From assembly GCA_905116865.2 (NCBI GenBank), contig CAJHNH020000849.1, forward strand, positions 224,147 through 288,146: a stretch of 64,000 nucleotides of DNA. Reading direction: 5' to 3'. Positions within the stretch are counted from its first letter, which is position 1, and each line of letters begins with the position of its first letter. A program made the position numbers and the translations under genes. The DNA comes from Candidula unifasciata. Its lineage: Eukaryota > Mollusca > Gastropoda > Stylommatophora > Geomitridae. The notes under the pieces are model-generated. The model made no database searches. It saw only the letters and a list, made by a program, of their open reading frames with translations, and was not told where the DNA came from. Of this stretch, positions 1 through 10,097 are shown in pieces.

Positions 1-161
1 ACGACCCTTTCACAGGGATCGCTAAAGACCACCGTAAAAGACATATTCACTGAAGTTATAAAGTAGCAACGAAAATATGTGTATGGTTTGGAGGAGGGGG
101 TCCCCACAACGCGAGCAACTGTACTAAAGGGTCGCCGCATTAGGAATGTTGATAACCACTG
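1..161. mobile_element. hAT MITE (SPIN/OposCharlie-like), left part cut by window edge
   Basis: The segment begins inside an element with the hallmark 'cgaccctttcacaggg' and 'gggtcgc' blocks and ends with 'ttgataaccactg', the degenerate complement of a CAGTGGTTCTCAAC terminal inverted repeat. Its interior ('aagtagcaacgaaaat', 'gtccccacaac') is typical of short non-autonomous hAT elements of the SPIN/OposCharlie group. Two further copies with both ends are at 27713-27903 and 51021-51207. It has no coding capacity. The other end lies left of the window. Confidence 0.75.
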
Positions 162-362
162 ACTTATAACGTTAATTGTAGAGGTATCTGAATAATTTCC
201 CTTGTTGGGCATATTTGCTATCTATATTACTTCTGTCTGGTTAGTTTGCACATGATTTCTGTGAGCTATGAACCGCAACACCAGCTTGTAGTCTGTGTGA
301 TAGACCAGTCAACTTAGGAAAAAAGATTTCTGTACAATTTGGTTACAAACAGATGTGGTTAC

Positions 363-488
363 CTGCGTTATTGACGAGGATGTCGACTCCGTCTGGGTAG
401 ATGGCCAGGATATCTTGACAGAATTTCTCTGTACTCTCTATCTCAAGGAAGTTTCCATGGACAAAGTGAAATGCGGCCTTTATATTGT
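363..488 (-). CDS. Short-chain dehydrogenase/reductase (SDR), single internal exon
   Basis: On the minus strand a 126-bp exon is bounded by an acceptor (cttacag, exon from 488) and a donor (gtaacc, exon to 363). It is open in one frame and reads ...HFVHGNFLEIES...KFCQDILAIYPDGVDILVNNAG. The final DILVNNAG is the SDR signature in which Asn helps hold the catalytic helix and stabilise the Rossmann core. The preceding acidic 'GNFLEIES' region corresponds to the usual C-D-(L/V) segment after beta-strand 3. The exon starts with two bases of a split codon and ends at phase 1, in the Gly of NNAG. The next exon (with the Ser and YxxxK site) should lie left of the window. The TGxxxGxG exon was not found, and the substrate cannot be told from one exon. 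A fragment of a retrocopy is unlikely because both splice sites are intact. Confidence 0.75.
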
Positions 489-890
489 CTGTAAGGTGAA
501 TATCCGTATGAATTACTTACTGCATGGAAAATTAATGACGCACTTTCGTACACCCGCCCGTGCTCAATACTTTATATAGCTAGGACTAGTTAATTACCTT
601 TCACATCTCAGTGCCTGATGTATACAAATTCATAAATCTGGATTTCCAATGTAATTGAAACCCTCTGCTTGATAAAATGCTGTCTCGTTTGCCGTGACTG
701 TAAACCACTTATTTTTCTTTATCCTGACCTCGTTTATGTGTTTATGTGTATCGTTAAGATTCCGTCATTTCTTTACTCTGTTTTCATTCTGTTATATTAA
801 ACTTTTTTCGAAGAAGGGGGGGGGGGGTGTAACTGTTGTTGCTAGAAGAACTGTGTCATCAGTTTAATGCTGGTTTAATTTGTATTAGCT
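489..890. other. Non-coding, AT-rich; no feature recognised
   Basis: No exon-like open frame with splice sites was seen. It contains a poly-G tract near 817-828. It is probably an intron of the SDR gene on the minus strand. Confidence 0.4.
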
Positions 891-1090
891 CCCAGTTACC
901 TATCCACAATGAGGGAAATATCCTGGGAATTAAAGGCGGTTGACGTTATATTTGTCGTATTGCCCACCGAACGTCGATTGGTCTGTAAAAAGTATGAATA
1001 AAGCACATCAGACACCTTAAGACAATATCGGAGGGTTGGGGTCGGGAACGGGTCTCCATAGTTTTCGGGGGGCTTCCCCACCTGCCCGCT
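891..1090. repeat. SINE 3'-part fragment
   Basis: The block 'gggaattaaaggcggttgacgtta' followed by 'gcccaccgaacg' resembles the body of the tRNA-derived SINE at 61733-61960 ('gggaaataaaggcggtcgtg' and 'ccaccgagtgcc'). The open frame on the minus strand here is incidental. Confidence 0.45.
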
Positions 1091-1483
1091 CAGCAGTTTC
1101 CTCTGCCAAACGTAAAAAATCTTTGTTCTTTCTCATTATATTATGTTTTTTTTATGCTATCACTCTCCCTTCTGTAGTCTTAATTGTGCCTTCTCTACTC
1201 TGACCTAAATGACTTTTTTATGACTGTTTTAGTTTCACTTTGACTTTAATGGCTGAAATTGTGGATAATTGCTACCAGCGCTTGTCAGCTCCTCTGTTCG
1301 GTTCTCTTACTTGCTGAAATACTACGATGAGCTGGTTATCCAATGCAGTACCAGTCCTGCTTCCTTGGACAGCAACCCGATGCTGATCCTTAGATCTGCA
1401 ATTAGTTTTTTCTCCTTGATAGTGCACAGAGAACAGACAACGAGTCACTGAGAGTAAAAAATGTGTATTCTCTGTAATCATGA

Positions 1484-1500
1484 NNNNNNNNNNNNNNNNN
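1484..1500. other. Assembly gap (17 N)
   Basis: A run of 17 N lies about 150 bp before a 48-bp tandem array. The gap size may be nominal. Confidence 0.98.
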
Positions 1501-1647
1501 CCAAAGGTACTCCCCTCGGGCTGCCCCCTGTACCCCTCGAAATCCGTTTTTTGTCGTGCCCCAATAATCTGGGCTTTTTGAGGGGGGTTTTCCCGGAAAT
1601 TTTTAAGCTCTTTTTTTCTCATCTTTGTTTTTCCTTTTGGGTACCTG

Positions 1648-1928
1648 GCCACCTGGGACTGATTCTTTCTTGTCTGTGCATCTCCCGGTTCCCTGCCCAC
1701 CTGGGACTGATTCTTTCATGTCTGTGCATCTCCCGGTTCCCTGCCCACCTGGGACTGATTCTTTTCTTGTCCGTGCATCTCCCGGTTCCCTGCCCACCTA
1801 GGACTGATTCTTTCTTGTCTGTGCATCTCCCGGTTCCCTGCCCACCTAGGACTGATTCTTTCTTGTCTGTGCATCTCCCGGTTCCCTGCCCACCTAGGAC
1901 TGATTCTTTCTTGTCTGTGCATCTCCCA
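1648..1928. repeat. 48-bp tandem repeat, about 6 copies
   Basis: The unit contains 'gggactgattctttcttgtc' then 'tgtgcatctcccggttccc'. Because 48 is a multiple of 3, frames stay open on both strands (for example repeated HLGLILSCLCISRFPA), but the array shows no start context, splice sites or conserved protein and is not considered coding. Confidence 0.9.
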
Positions 1929-2301
1929 TACATCTCTAGCTCTACTCCAACAAAACCAAGGCATCAGCTGGTATGTGGGGACCCGACAGACCCCTCTATC
2001 GCTGTTCACTCGGTGAGTAGGCATCTCATAACACCCCTAGAACATAGGACAGCCCATGGGAACCGCCACGAAATCTCGTAGCCAAACGAGATAGAGTGAC
2101 TTTCGTGGGTAGTACCGGACTCCACCAGTCTAGGGGCAGCATATAACATAGGTTTTCATGGCTGCCCGGGTTCAGAATGGGACATCAACGTTAGTGGCTG
2201 GAGACTATGGTTTCTACACACACTGGGCGGGAGACATGGCGGGGTGGGAGTGGTGGTAGATCCGCTTCCTGACATCCTGGTATACACAAGTACATGAGTT
2301 T

Positions 2302-2305
<4 letters not shown>

Positions 2306-2338
<33 letters not shown>

Positions 2339-2365
2339 GCACACACACACACGCGCACACACACA
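2306..2365. repeat. (CA)n microsatellite, interrupted
   Basis: Runs of ca with cg interruptions. Just downstream (2410-2545) is a loosely repeated pyrimidine-rich stretch with 'ctgtctgtctctcc' motifs. Confidence 0.9.
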
Positions 2366-2645
2366 TCTATATGGGGTTAGCGTGTAATATGTTTATCTTA
2401 CCAACCTTATCTATTTGTCTCTTTGCCCGACCACTTGTCTGTCTCTCCGCACATCCTCCTGTCTTGTCTCCCTGCCCGCCCATCTGCCTGTCTCTCCACC
2501 ACTCCATCTGTCTGTCTCTCCGCCCGTCCACCTGTCTGGGCTCTTCATGTGTGTCCTCCTATGAAACAAGTTATTGAAATAAACGCCACTTGTGCAGGTA
2601 TGTTTACCTTTCACTTATCGCTGTTACATTGTGTTTTCATTCCAG

Positions 2646-4818
2646 CACTCCAAACTGAAGTCCAGGCTTCAGCAGCGCTACTTTGAAGGCAGCTCCCCAA
2701 CAGCGCCCCCACCACTGGGCGCCATCCACGCTGGCCTGTACGAAACTGGGGGAAGCCTAGCACCCAACAATTTACACCTGCTAGCTTCTGCTGCTAACCT
2801 ACACACCAGGAGGAGCATAGGGACCGGGGTTGATGTCGCTGAAGCTAGTGGATATTTGAAGGGACAGGCGACGATGAGTCTCGTGTACCCAGCCACTACT
2901 AAGTCCTTCCCTAAAGGTTCATCTGATGAGCTTGGATCTTCTATTGGCCTACCAGCTCGTTCAGAGTTATTGTCTCCGTTACCATCATCGTCAATACGTC
3001 CAGAGTTCCATAGTAGCAATGGTGGTACTATTACAGCAGGGTTACATCATCTGCCTGGATTGGTAACCAAGAAACAAGAATCTCAGGCTACTGTGTCGGG
3101 GTTGCGTTTTCATGATTCTGAACAAGCAGTCTTCGGCGGAGTGCAGCTACTGGGCCACAAGACCGACGGGTTGTCTCTAAAGGAGAAGGCTACACATTGC
3201 GAGACCGTATCCAGTTCTGATCTCAAGGCTCTAGAAAACCACGGATTTCCCACCGGAAAGGGAATTATGCGAAAACATTGTTCTGAAGAGGAAGAGGTCA
3301 GCAGGGTACTACCAGACAACGCTTGCCCGTCCACTGAGGAGAAAGCCAGGAGACTGTTTGAGCTCTATCAGAAGGGATATCACTCTGTGATCCCCCGAGA
3401 TGTGCTGGTTGTCAGGGAAGAGTTGTCTCCGAGTTCAGAGATAACATATTTAGCAGACAAGAAAATCATTCCTAGGCTCTCTTCTAGTTCTCAGAAAGGC
3501 AGTTTAGAGGTCAAACAAATGAAAAGGCGGTTGTCCCCAAGCTCTGATGGTGGCCATTTTCAAAACAAGTCCACTGTCAAACAGCTATCTCGATCTGAGA
3601 TAAGTGATTTCGATTTTAGAAAAAAGAGACAATCATCTCCATGCTCTGGGAATAGAGATTTAGGGATTAAGAAAATGAGGAAGCAGCAGCCATGTTTCCC
3701 TAATGACGGGGGTTTAGAAGTTAGGAAGGGACATAACCAAGAAGAAGTTCGCCACAGTAGTTCCTCCTTGACAACCTCAGACCAACGACCAGTCTCAGCT
3801 CCAAATTACTATCCCCTGGCCAGCCATACGAATGGTCTTGAATGTACACATCAATACTCATATGGTTTAGAAACCGGGTGGCTTCTTTAACCAGCAGCAC
3901 TACTACACATCGCGGATTGCCAGCATCATTGCCGAGGAACTGGAGAAGGACATTCAATGCCAGCCTGAGGTTGTACCCACAAACATTCCTTCAGCTCACA
4001 AGCTGTCCCCAGACAATCCACCATCTTTTGGACCCAACGACCCCACCTCTAGTGGGCTGAAATCAAATAACAACAATTTGCCATGTGATTTTCAATTTAG
4101 TCCATCGCAGATAAAGAAGAGTATTAGCTTTACCAACAATGGATACCCTTATTTGGAAAACATCCCAAAATCCGTGCCGCAAATCTTGCCAGCTCATACC
4201 GCCAGACCGAGCCACAACTCTTTAAGTGCCCTTTTGGCATTTAATCTAGGTAATTCAGCAGACGTCAACGACTACAAGGTCAAGGCTTCTTTCTGTGACG
4301 GGGATAAGTCAGGCGCTGTCAGGGATGACAACATCCAACCAGAAGACTTGAGCATAAGATCAAACAACAACCTGCGAAACCAGGATAGGCCAATTAACCA
4401 CATGAGCGCCAAATCTAGTCCACATTGGGCAGCTGTTGACTATCAAAGCTATGGATATTTCTCTAGTCCAACCTCACCAGTGATAACTTCACAGTTAGTC
4501 TGCCATACTCAACCATCTCAAGTATTACACAAACCATCATCATCACCATCATCATCATCATCACCACTTCACAACCACAAAAAAGAAATCAAATACAGTT
4601 CTGACAGTGAAGCAGCCACCACATCTCAAAAAACTTTAGGAAATTGGGAAAAGAAAGGTCAAGTGCATGGCCTTGGCATTGCTTCTAAAGGAAACAGTAA
4701 GGCAGTGGAGAAAAGGCGAGCAGAAACTCTAAAGACATGCTCAGCCTCAGGACAAGGCCACATAAGGAAGTCAAAGACACCTGAGACAGACACAATGATC
4801 TCACAGCTACAGAGCTAA
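2646..4818 (+). CDS. Unrecognised Ser-rich, probably nuclear protein, 3'-terminal coding exon (one frameshift)
   Basis: A clean acceptor (ttttcattccag) precedes codon-phase-0 coding sequence beginning HSKLKSRLQQRYFEG. It is open to about 3875. There the frame changes at 'accgggtgg': the first frame stops at 3890, while the second frame, open from 3871, gives GGFFNQQHYYTSRIASIIAEELEKDIQ and runs to a TAA at 4816-4818. One surplus G, either an assembly error or a real mutation, would explain the break. Together they give about 720 codons. Visible parts are a conserved-looking N-terminal block, an acidic/helical EEKARRLFELYQKGY segment, repeated basic-Ser patches (RRLSPSS, KKRQSSP, KKMRKQQ) that look like nuclear localisation signals, an IASII motif like a CoRNR box, a Ser/His run near 4530-4580 and a Lys-rich tail. 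The family was not identified. Upstream exons are not resolved. Amino-acid composition across the whole stretch is protein-like rather than repeat-like. Confidence 0.65.
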
Positions 4819-5395
4819 CACGCCCAGAAACTGGTGTAAAAACTGTATTCCTAGTTTGGTTATAACTTTACACACTTGAACAGCACATATATTTGTCTCA
4901 TATTGCAGGCTTCATGTCTTCATTATTACCCTACAGGGTCACAGCCTAAACACTTTACACATAGTGACTCAAAAAGCACTATTTGGATGTAAATCCAACA
5001 GGAGCAAATCCTGAAGAAACCTGTTCAACCCTATAAACTAGTTAGAACACAGCACCCTCTGGTTACAAATGAAGCTGCTATCCCACCGGTTTGGGTTGAT
5101 GGATACACAAGATAATGGATCTATGCACACTTTACTCATGTTGCTGCACTGTACCATCTAATTCCTTTCTGTCTTCAATTTTCCACTATTATTTCTAGCT
5201 AGTTTTATCCAGATAGTTGTTCCTGGCCTTTTCTAGAATTATTTTTTACTATTTCTACCAAGGTAGTTCTCTGTGGAACTTTAAATAGCTATTTCTAGTT
5301 AGTTCACTGAGAGAGACAATCTGATTGTGCATCCCACACAACAAGAGCAGCAACACCGTAGTACTGGTTTGTGTGCTCATCATCTATTCTCAGTT
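4819..5395 (+). other. Probable 3' UTR and flank of the preceding gene
   Basis: AT-rich sequence without open frames or recognised repeats. No canonical AATAAA was found here, so the transcript end is not placed. Confidence 0.4.
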
Positions 5396-5404
5396 AAAAA
5401 TAAT

Positions 5405-5548
5405 TACATACACAGTGTCTGGTGTATGTGTGTAGTGTATGTGTGTGGTGTATGTGTGTGGTGTATGTGTGTGGTGTATGTGTGTGGTGTATGTGTCTAG
5501 TGTATGTGTGTAGTGTACGTGTGTGGTGTATGTGTGTGCATGTGTGAA
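5405..5548. repeat. Interrupted 12-bp GT-rich tandem repeat
   Basis: About ten units of the type 'tgtgtgtggtgta'. The His/Thr-rich minus-strand frame is a repeat artefact. Confidence 0.85.
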
Positions 5549-5711
5549 CTGACCACAAAGTATTAATTTTATTTTCAATTGTAGAAGAGAAATATGTGTG
5601 TCTGTATGTGTTTTAAATGCACATGAAGAGTTTTGTTGTTCTCGTTATGAGAGGTGCAAGAATGTAGGTACACCAAGACAGCTGTATAAAAAGAGTGTCT
5701 GTGTGTGTACG

Positions 5712-5850
5712 GGAGCCGCTATAGCTAAGTGGCTAGAGTTTTTTCTGCAAGCCTGAAAGTTGTGAGTTCGAATCCACATAGGATCAGATTTGTTTGTCTC
5801 CATCAATGATGGGACGGCGGGTACTCACATAAAAAAAAACGGGACTGTCC
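5712..5850 (+). mobile_element. tRNA-derived SINE
   Basis: A box A-like 'tagctaagtggctagag' is followed about 40 bp later by the box B 'gagttcgaatcc', the pol III internal promoter layout of tRNA-derived SINEs. The tail contains 'catcaatgatggga'. No tRNA cloverleaf is claimed. Confidence 0.65.
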
Positions 5851-6029
5851 CGTGAAAACAGGACACATGATCACCCTATTTAAAAAAAAATGATTGACAT
5901 GTGTGGTTATAATACTCAGCCTGCAAGTCGTGGTCATGTGTAAAATACTTTTATCTCCGGGTCAGGTTATAGAAAATAGTCGGTGTGAGAAAATGTGTAC
6001 ACGACACGACACCTGTGTACATCACCTGT

Positions 6030-7523
6030 ACCGCATTGTTGCAGTGTGGCGGTGACCGCATCAACTACACAAATGTGTGTCTCAGTGTGTCTGTATTATT
6101 GTTGCAGTGTGGCGTGTGGCGGTGACCGCATCAACTACACAAATGTGTGTCTCAGTGTGTCTGTATTATTGTTGCAGTGTGGCGGTGACCGCATCAACTA
6201 CACAAATGTGTGTCTCAGTGTGTCTGTATTATTGTTGCAGTGTTGCAGTGTGGGTGACCGCATCAACTACACAAATGTGTGTCTCAGTGTGTCTGTATTA
6301 TTGTTGCAGTGTGGCGGTGACCGCATCAACTACACAAATGTGTGTCTCAGTGTGTCTGTATTATTGTTGCAGTGTGGCGGTTAACTTGTGTGTCTCAGTG
6401 TGTCTGTATTATTGTTGCAGTGTGGCGGTGACCGCATCAACTACACAAATGTGTGTCTCAGTGTGTCTGTATTATTGTTGCAGTGTGTCGGTGACCGCAT
6501 CAACTACACAAATGTGTGTCTCATTGTCTGCAGTGTGGCGGTGACCGCATCAACTACACAAATGTGTGTCTCAGTGTGTCTGTATTATTGTTGCAGTGTG
6601 GCGGTGACCGCATCAACTACACAAATGTGTGTCTCAGTGTGTCTGTATTATTGTTGCAGTGTGGCGGTGACCGCATCAACTACACAAATGTGTGTCTCAG
6701 TGTGTCTGTATTATTGTTGCAGTGTGGCGGTGACCGCATCAACTACACAAATGTGTGTCTCAGTGTCTGTCAGTGTGTATTATTGTTGCTCAGTGTGTTG
6801 CGGTGACCGCATCAACTACACAAATGTGTGTCTCAGTGTGTCTGTATTATTGTTGCAGTGTGGCGGTGACCGCATCAACTACACAAATGTGTGTCTCAGT
6901 GTGTCTGTATTATTGTTGCAGTGTGGCGGTGACCGCATCAACTACACAAATGTGGTCGGTGTCTGTATTATTGTTGCAGGTGTGGCGGTGACCGCATCAA
7001 CTACACAAATGTGTGTCTCAGTGTGTCTGTATTATTGTTGCAGTGTGGCGGTGACCGCATCAACTACACAAATGTGTGTCTCAGTGTGTCATTATTGTTG
7101 CAGTGTGGCGGTGACCGCATCAACTACACAAATGTGTGTCTCAGTGTGTCTGTATTATTGTTGCAGTGTGGCGGTGACCGCATCAACTACACAAATGTGT
7201 GTCTCAGTGTGTCTGTATTATTGTTGCAGTGTGGCGGTGACCGCATCAACTACACAAATGTGTGTCTCAGTGTGTCTGTATTATTGTTGCAGTGTGGCGG
7301 TGACCGCATCAACTACACAAATGTGTGTCTCAGTGTGTCTGTATTATTGTTGCAGTGTGGCGGTGACCGCATCAACTACACAAATGTGTGTCTCAGTGTG
7401 TCTGTATTATTGTTGCAGTGTGGCGGTGACCGCATCAACTACACAAATGTGTGTCTCAGTGGCGGTCTGTATTATGTATGCAGTGTGGCGGTGACCGCAT
7501 CAACTACACAAAATGTGTGTCTC
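6030..7523. repeat. 63-bp minisatellite, about 23 copies, Kazal-like unit
   Basis: The repeated unit has 'attattgttgcag' followed by 'tgtggcggtgaccgcatcaa' and then 'ctacacaaatgtgtgtctca'. About 23 intact units and one truncated unit (near 6373) are seen, with small indels. The unit is 21 codons long, so three plus frames stay open. One frame reads CGGDRINYTNVCLS after a splice-acceptor-like pyrimidine tract and cag. This fits the C-x-x-x(4)-Y-x(3)-C half of the Kazal protease-inhibitor signature, suggesting origin from an intron/exon edge. No copy has the remaining Kazal cysteines, so the array is not annotated as coding. Confidence 0.92.
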
Positions 7524-7543
7524 GCAATACATAGACAAGAACC

Positions 7544-7570
7544 AAACCCCCCCCCCCCCCCCCCCCCCAG
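7544..7570. repeat. Poly-C tract
   Basis: An uninterrupted C run ends the 63-bp array region. Similar homopolymer C/G runs occur near 8066, 8140, 27980, 28115, 48470, 49980 and 63665. Confidence 0.9.
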
Positions 7571-8374
7571 ATTGTTAAAATGTACAAAATTTATATTTAC
7601 GAAACGAAACATTTACCACTTTTATATAAGGATATATTGGGGAAAAAAAAAAACATATTCCCCCCCAGGCGTCAAATAAAAACCCAGATCTATGGGAAAA
7701 AACCCAGCATTTGGAGCCCTGACACTGTGTCTGGCATAATATGCTTGATTCACTAATGGTGCAAAAAAAAAAAACCTTGAAGGTCAAAACCCATTTACTC
7801 GCCAGTGGCCGACTGTGTTTATGAGGACAGGCTCATATTTGCTTCTGTTATTTCACTCCCCATTACGGGACTCCGAGATTTCGTAGGGAATTCCCGGGAA
7901 AGTCCAATAGCATAGGGGTGTAAGAGTGTGAAATGAAAACCGACTAACAATAACACAGGACTTGCTCCGGTTTTTCATTTTTTAAAAATAGATATGTCTT
8001 AATTTTGGGCTTTCAACAAAATATTTAGTTGTTGATAACACCCCTCCCCCCTCCCGGCCCGCCCGCCCCCCCCCACCCCCCAACACACCTCGTTGAGTGC
8101 AGTGGTCAACAGCGGTGTTAACAGACACATCCATTGATTGGTGGGGGGGGGGGGGACAGCACTGAATGGGTCTGGCCACAGACAGACAGTTGTTGAGCCT
8201 AGCAAAGCACGACAGAAGTATCAATGGCGTATTTAAAGCGCCCTTCAACACTTTGCTGACCAACAACCTGGAGCATTACTGTCTCCCATTACCAAGGGTG
8301 TTTGAAGATTTTTGTAAAAATGACTGCTTTTCTAATAAAATTCATTAAAAAATGAAAGTCGGATCAAGTCAAGT
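7571..8374. other. Intergenic, no gene recognised
   Basis: AT-rich sequence with G/C homopolymers. Open frames here are short and driven by composition. Confidence 0.4.
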
Positions 8375-8636
8375 CTAGCGCCATTTTCACGCCAGCTGCC
8401 ACATCGGGCATACAAAGCTAGACACATACTGTCAGAGCCTGACAGATCTCCAGGAGTGATGTGGTCAACAGCACGCCGGCCGCCTATACTTCTACTGGTG
8501 CCCATTTTAAACTGGCTAGACCTGACCAGGGTCCGGTTTAAAGGGGAAATATGAATCCGGTCTAGTGTAGATTCAAACCCATGACTTTCGGTCACACAGG
8601 CGGAGCATCTATCTGCTGTACCACCGTGGCTTTCTA
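8375..8636 (-). mobile_element. tRNA-derived SINE, minus strand
   Basis: Read on the minus strand it starts 'agccacggtggtacagcaga' (box A) and continues to 'catgggtttgaatctac' (box B), followed by a body with 'cctggtcaggtctagcc'. The same head (gccaCGGTGGT...) recurs in the SINEs near 61.7 kb. Confidence 0.7.
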
Positions 8637-8908
8637 GGAGCTTTTACTTTATTAGATTATTTTAAGAGATGATCGCCATTGCTAGCACCCCCTCCCCCCT
8701 CTCACTAACAGCCAACTACATATATCATTGTTGAATCAAGGATAATAGGCGGACGGACAGTAACAAAGTTTGCAACCAACATATAAGACATCCAACAAGA
8801 AAAAAGATGTAAAGCAAGCAAACGTGAACTTGGAATTATCATCCACATCACATAACTATTATTAACATATACTTACAAGATTGTTGTGCAAGACAAAAAG
8901 CGGAGAGA

Positions 8909-9885
8909 TTGAGCTTTAATCATGTAAGAGTAGGATACTGGAACTGTCGGAGTGCTAGGCAGAGATATCCTGTACTGGAGAGGTTGATTTTTGATTTTGA
9001 TGTCATCATGTTCCAAGAGCTAAATACAGACAGATATCATTGCCCGGGGAACGTCAGTTATATAAACCCTGTTGGACAGGAAAGACATGGACAAGGTCTG
9101 GTGGTGAAGGAGGGAGTGAAGCATGTGGTGCTTGACTTGAGCCAGTGAAACCACAGTAGACGAGAGGTTCAAGGGATACCGGTAGAGATTGGTGGCTTAA
9201 GTTGGAACCTCATAAATATATCTGCCAGTGTAGACTGTTTTGTCGGAAGTGAACAATGGAGCTGGCTCAAGGAATTGGAGGAGTTACCAGGTGATAGGTT
9301 ACTCATATGTGGGGATTTCAACGCGAGGAACAGAGAATGGGACAGCAGTGGAGAAAACCGACAAGAAATTGCTCTTGTAGAGGCCATGGTTGACTCCGAT
9401 ATGGTCTCCATCAATGATGGGAGGCCGACTAGAATGGCAATGAGGTCTAGAGATGCAGACGCAGCCATTGACTTGACATGTGTTTTAGATGTTAAATGGA
9501 CTGTCCTGAATGACCATGGGAGTGATCACCTACCATGCTCAGTCTTGATTTCTAAACTCAGTAAGGTTAAGGTTGGGAGAGGACGCAAGACCTTCCGATA
9601 TAAGTGGACCAACAACCTACGGAGAGCATGCACAGAACTGTCAGAACTAATTTTCCACAGCCCTCATGGTGGACTCCAGAAGTAGAACAGGCGTGGAATG
9701 ATATGGGAGGCGATAAAACATTGGGAAAATTCTGGAAACTGCAAAGGCAGATGCAAAGAAAAGATCGGCCTATGACAGTCGGAATAATTTGTAGAGACGA
9801 TGGTGTGCGTGTGATAACAGACAAGGAGAAATGGGAGGCTTTTCTCCATAGGTTTATAGCTCAGAACCCCGGCTCTCTAGCGTAG
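8909..9885 (+). pseudogene. LINE endonuclease domain (APE type), broken
   Basis: This is the nicking endonuclease that opens the target DNA for priming. Motifs are visible in order: YWNCRSA near the start (metal-binding Asn), MFQELN (catalytic Glu), LLICGDFNARN (GDFN motif) and HGSDHLP (terminal SDH His). A single TGA at 9146 interrupts an otherwise continuous frame, and the frame shifts between 9600 and 9690, after which WWTPEVEQAW continues toward the RT. The final segment is cut by the SINE at 9866. Confidence 0.85.
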
Positions 9886-10095
9886 TTGGCTAAATCAGAT
9901 TGCGCGGTTACCGGGTGACGATCTCCTTGTGGTCCGGGTTCACTCCCGGGGGTAGGCAGAAAAGCCACATTTTCTCCCAGATTTACGGTATTTAAAATGG
10001 AATCAAGCCCGAAATGTTGCGATATCCTTAATACCGAGCCTAAGAGTTAACAACTAATGGCTTCTGGATACTAAAACAAACAAACATAGCTCAGA
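9856..10095 (+). mobile_element. tRNA-derived SINE inserted in the LINE, with 10-bp target duplication
   Basis: The body (9866-10085) has box A-like 'tagcgtagttggctaaatc' and box B-like 'ggttcactccc', then an A-rich 3' end 'actaaaacaaacaaac'. It is flanked by direct repeats 'atagctcaga' at 9856-9865 and 10086-10095. Taking out one repeat plus the body (230 bp) makes the LINE frame before and after agree, which dates the SINE after the LINE. Confidence 0.85.
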
Positions 10096-10097
10096 CA

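Noticed and set aside
1461..2081. 206-codon frame across the N gap
   Set aside because: It reads through Ns and a 48-bp array, with no splice or start support.
5680..5690. TATA-like 'tataaaaag' as a core promoter for the Kazal-like array
   Set aside because: No transcript start or gene downstream can be supported, and such AT motifs are common here.
6388..7494. 368-codon plus-strand frame with repeated VAVTASTTQMCVSVCLYYCCS
   Set aside because: It is a product of a 63-bp repeat unit divisible by three. Other frames are equally open, and indels between copies swap the frames.
6030..7523. CRISPR-like array of regular repeats
   Set aside because: Repeats are contiguous with no unique spacers, and the genome is eukaryotic.
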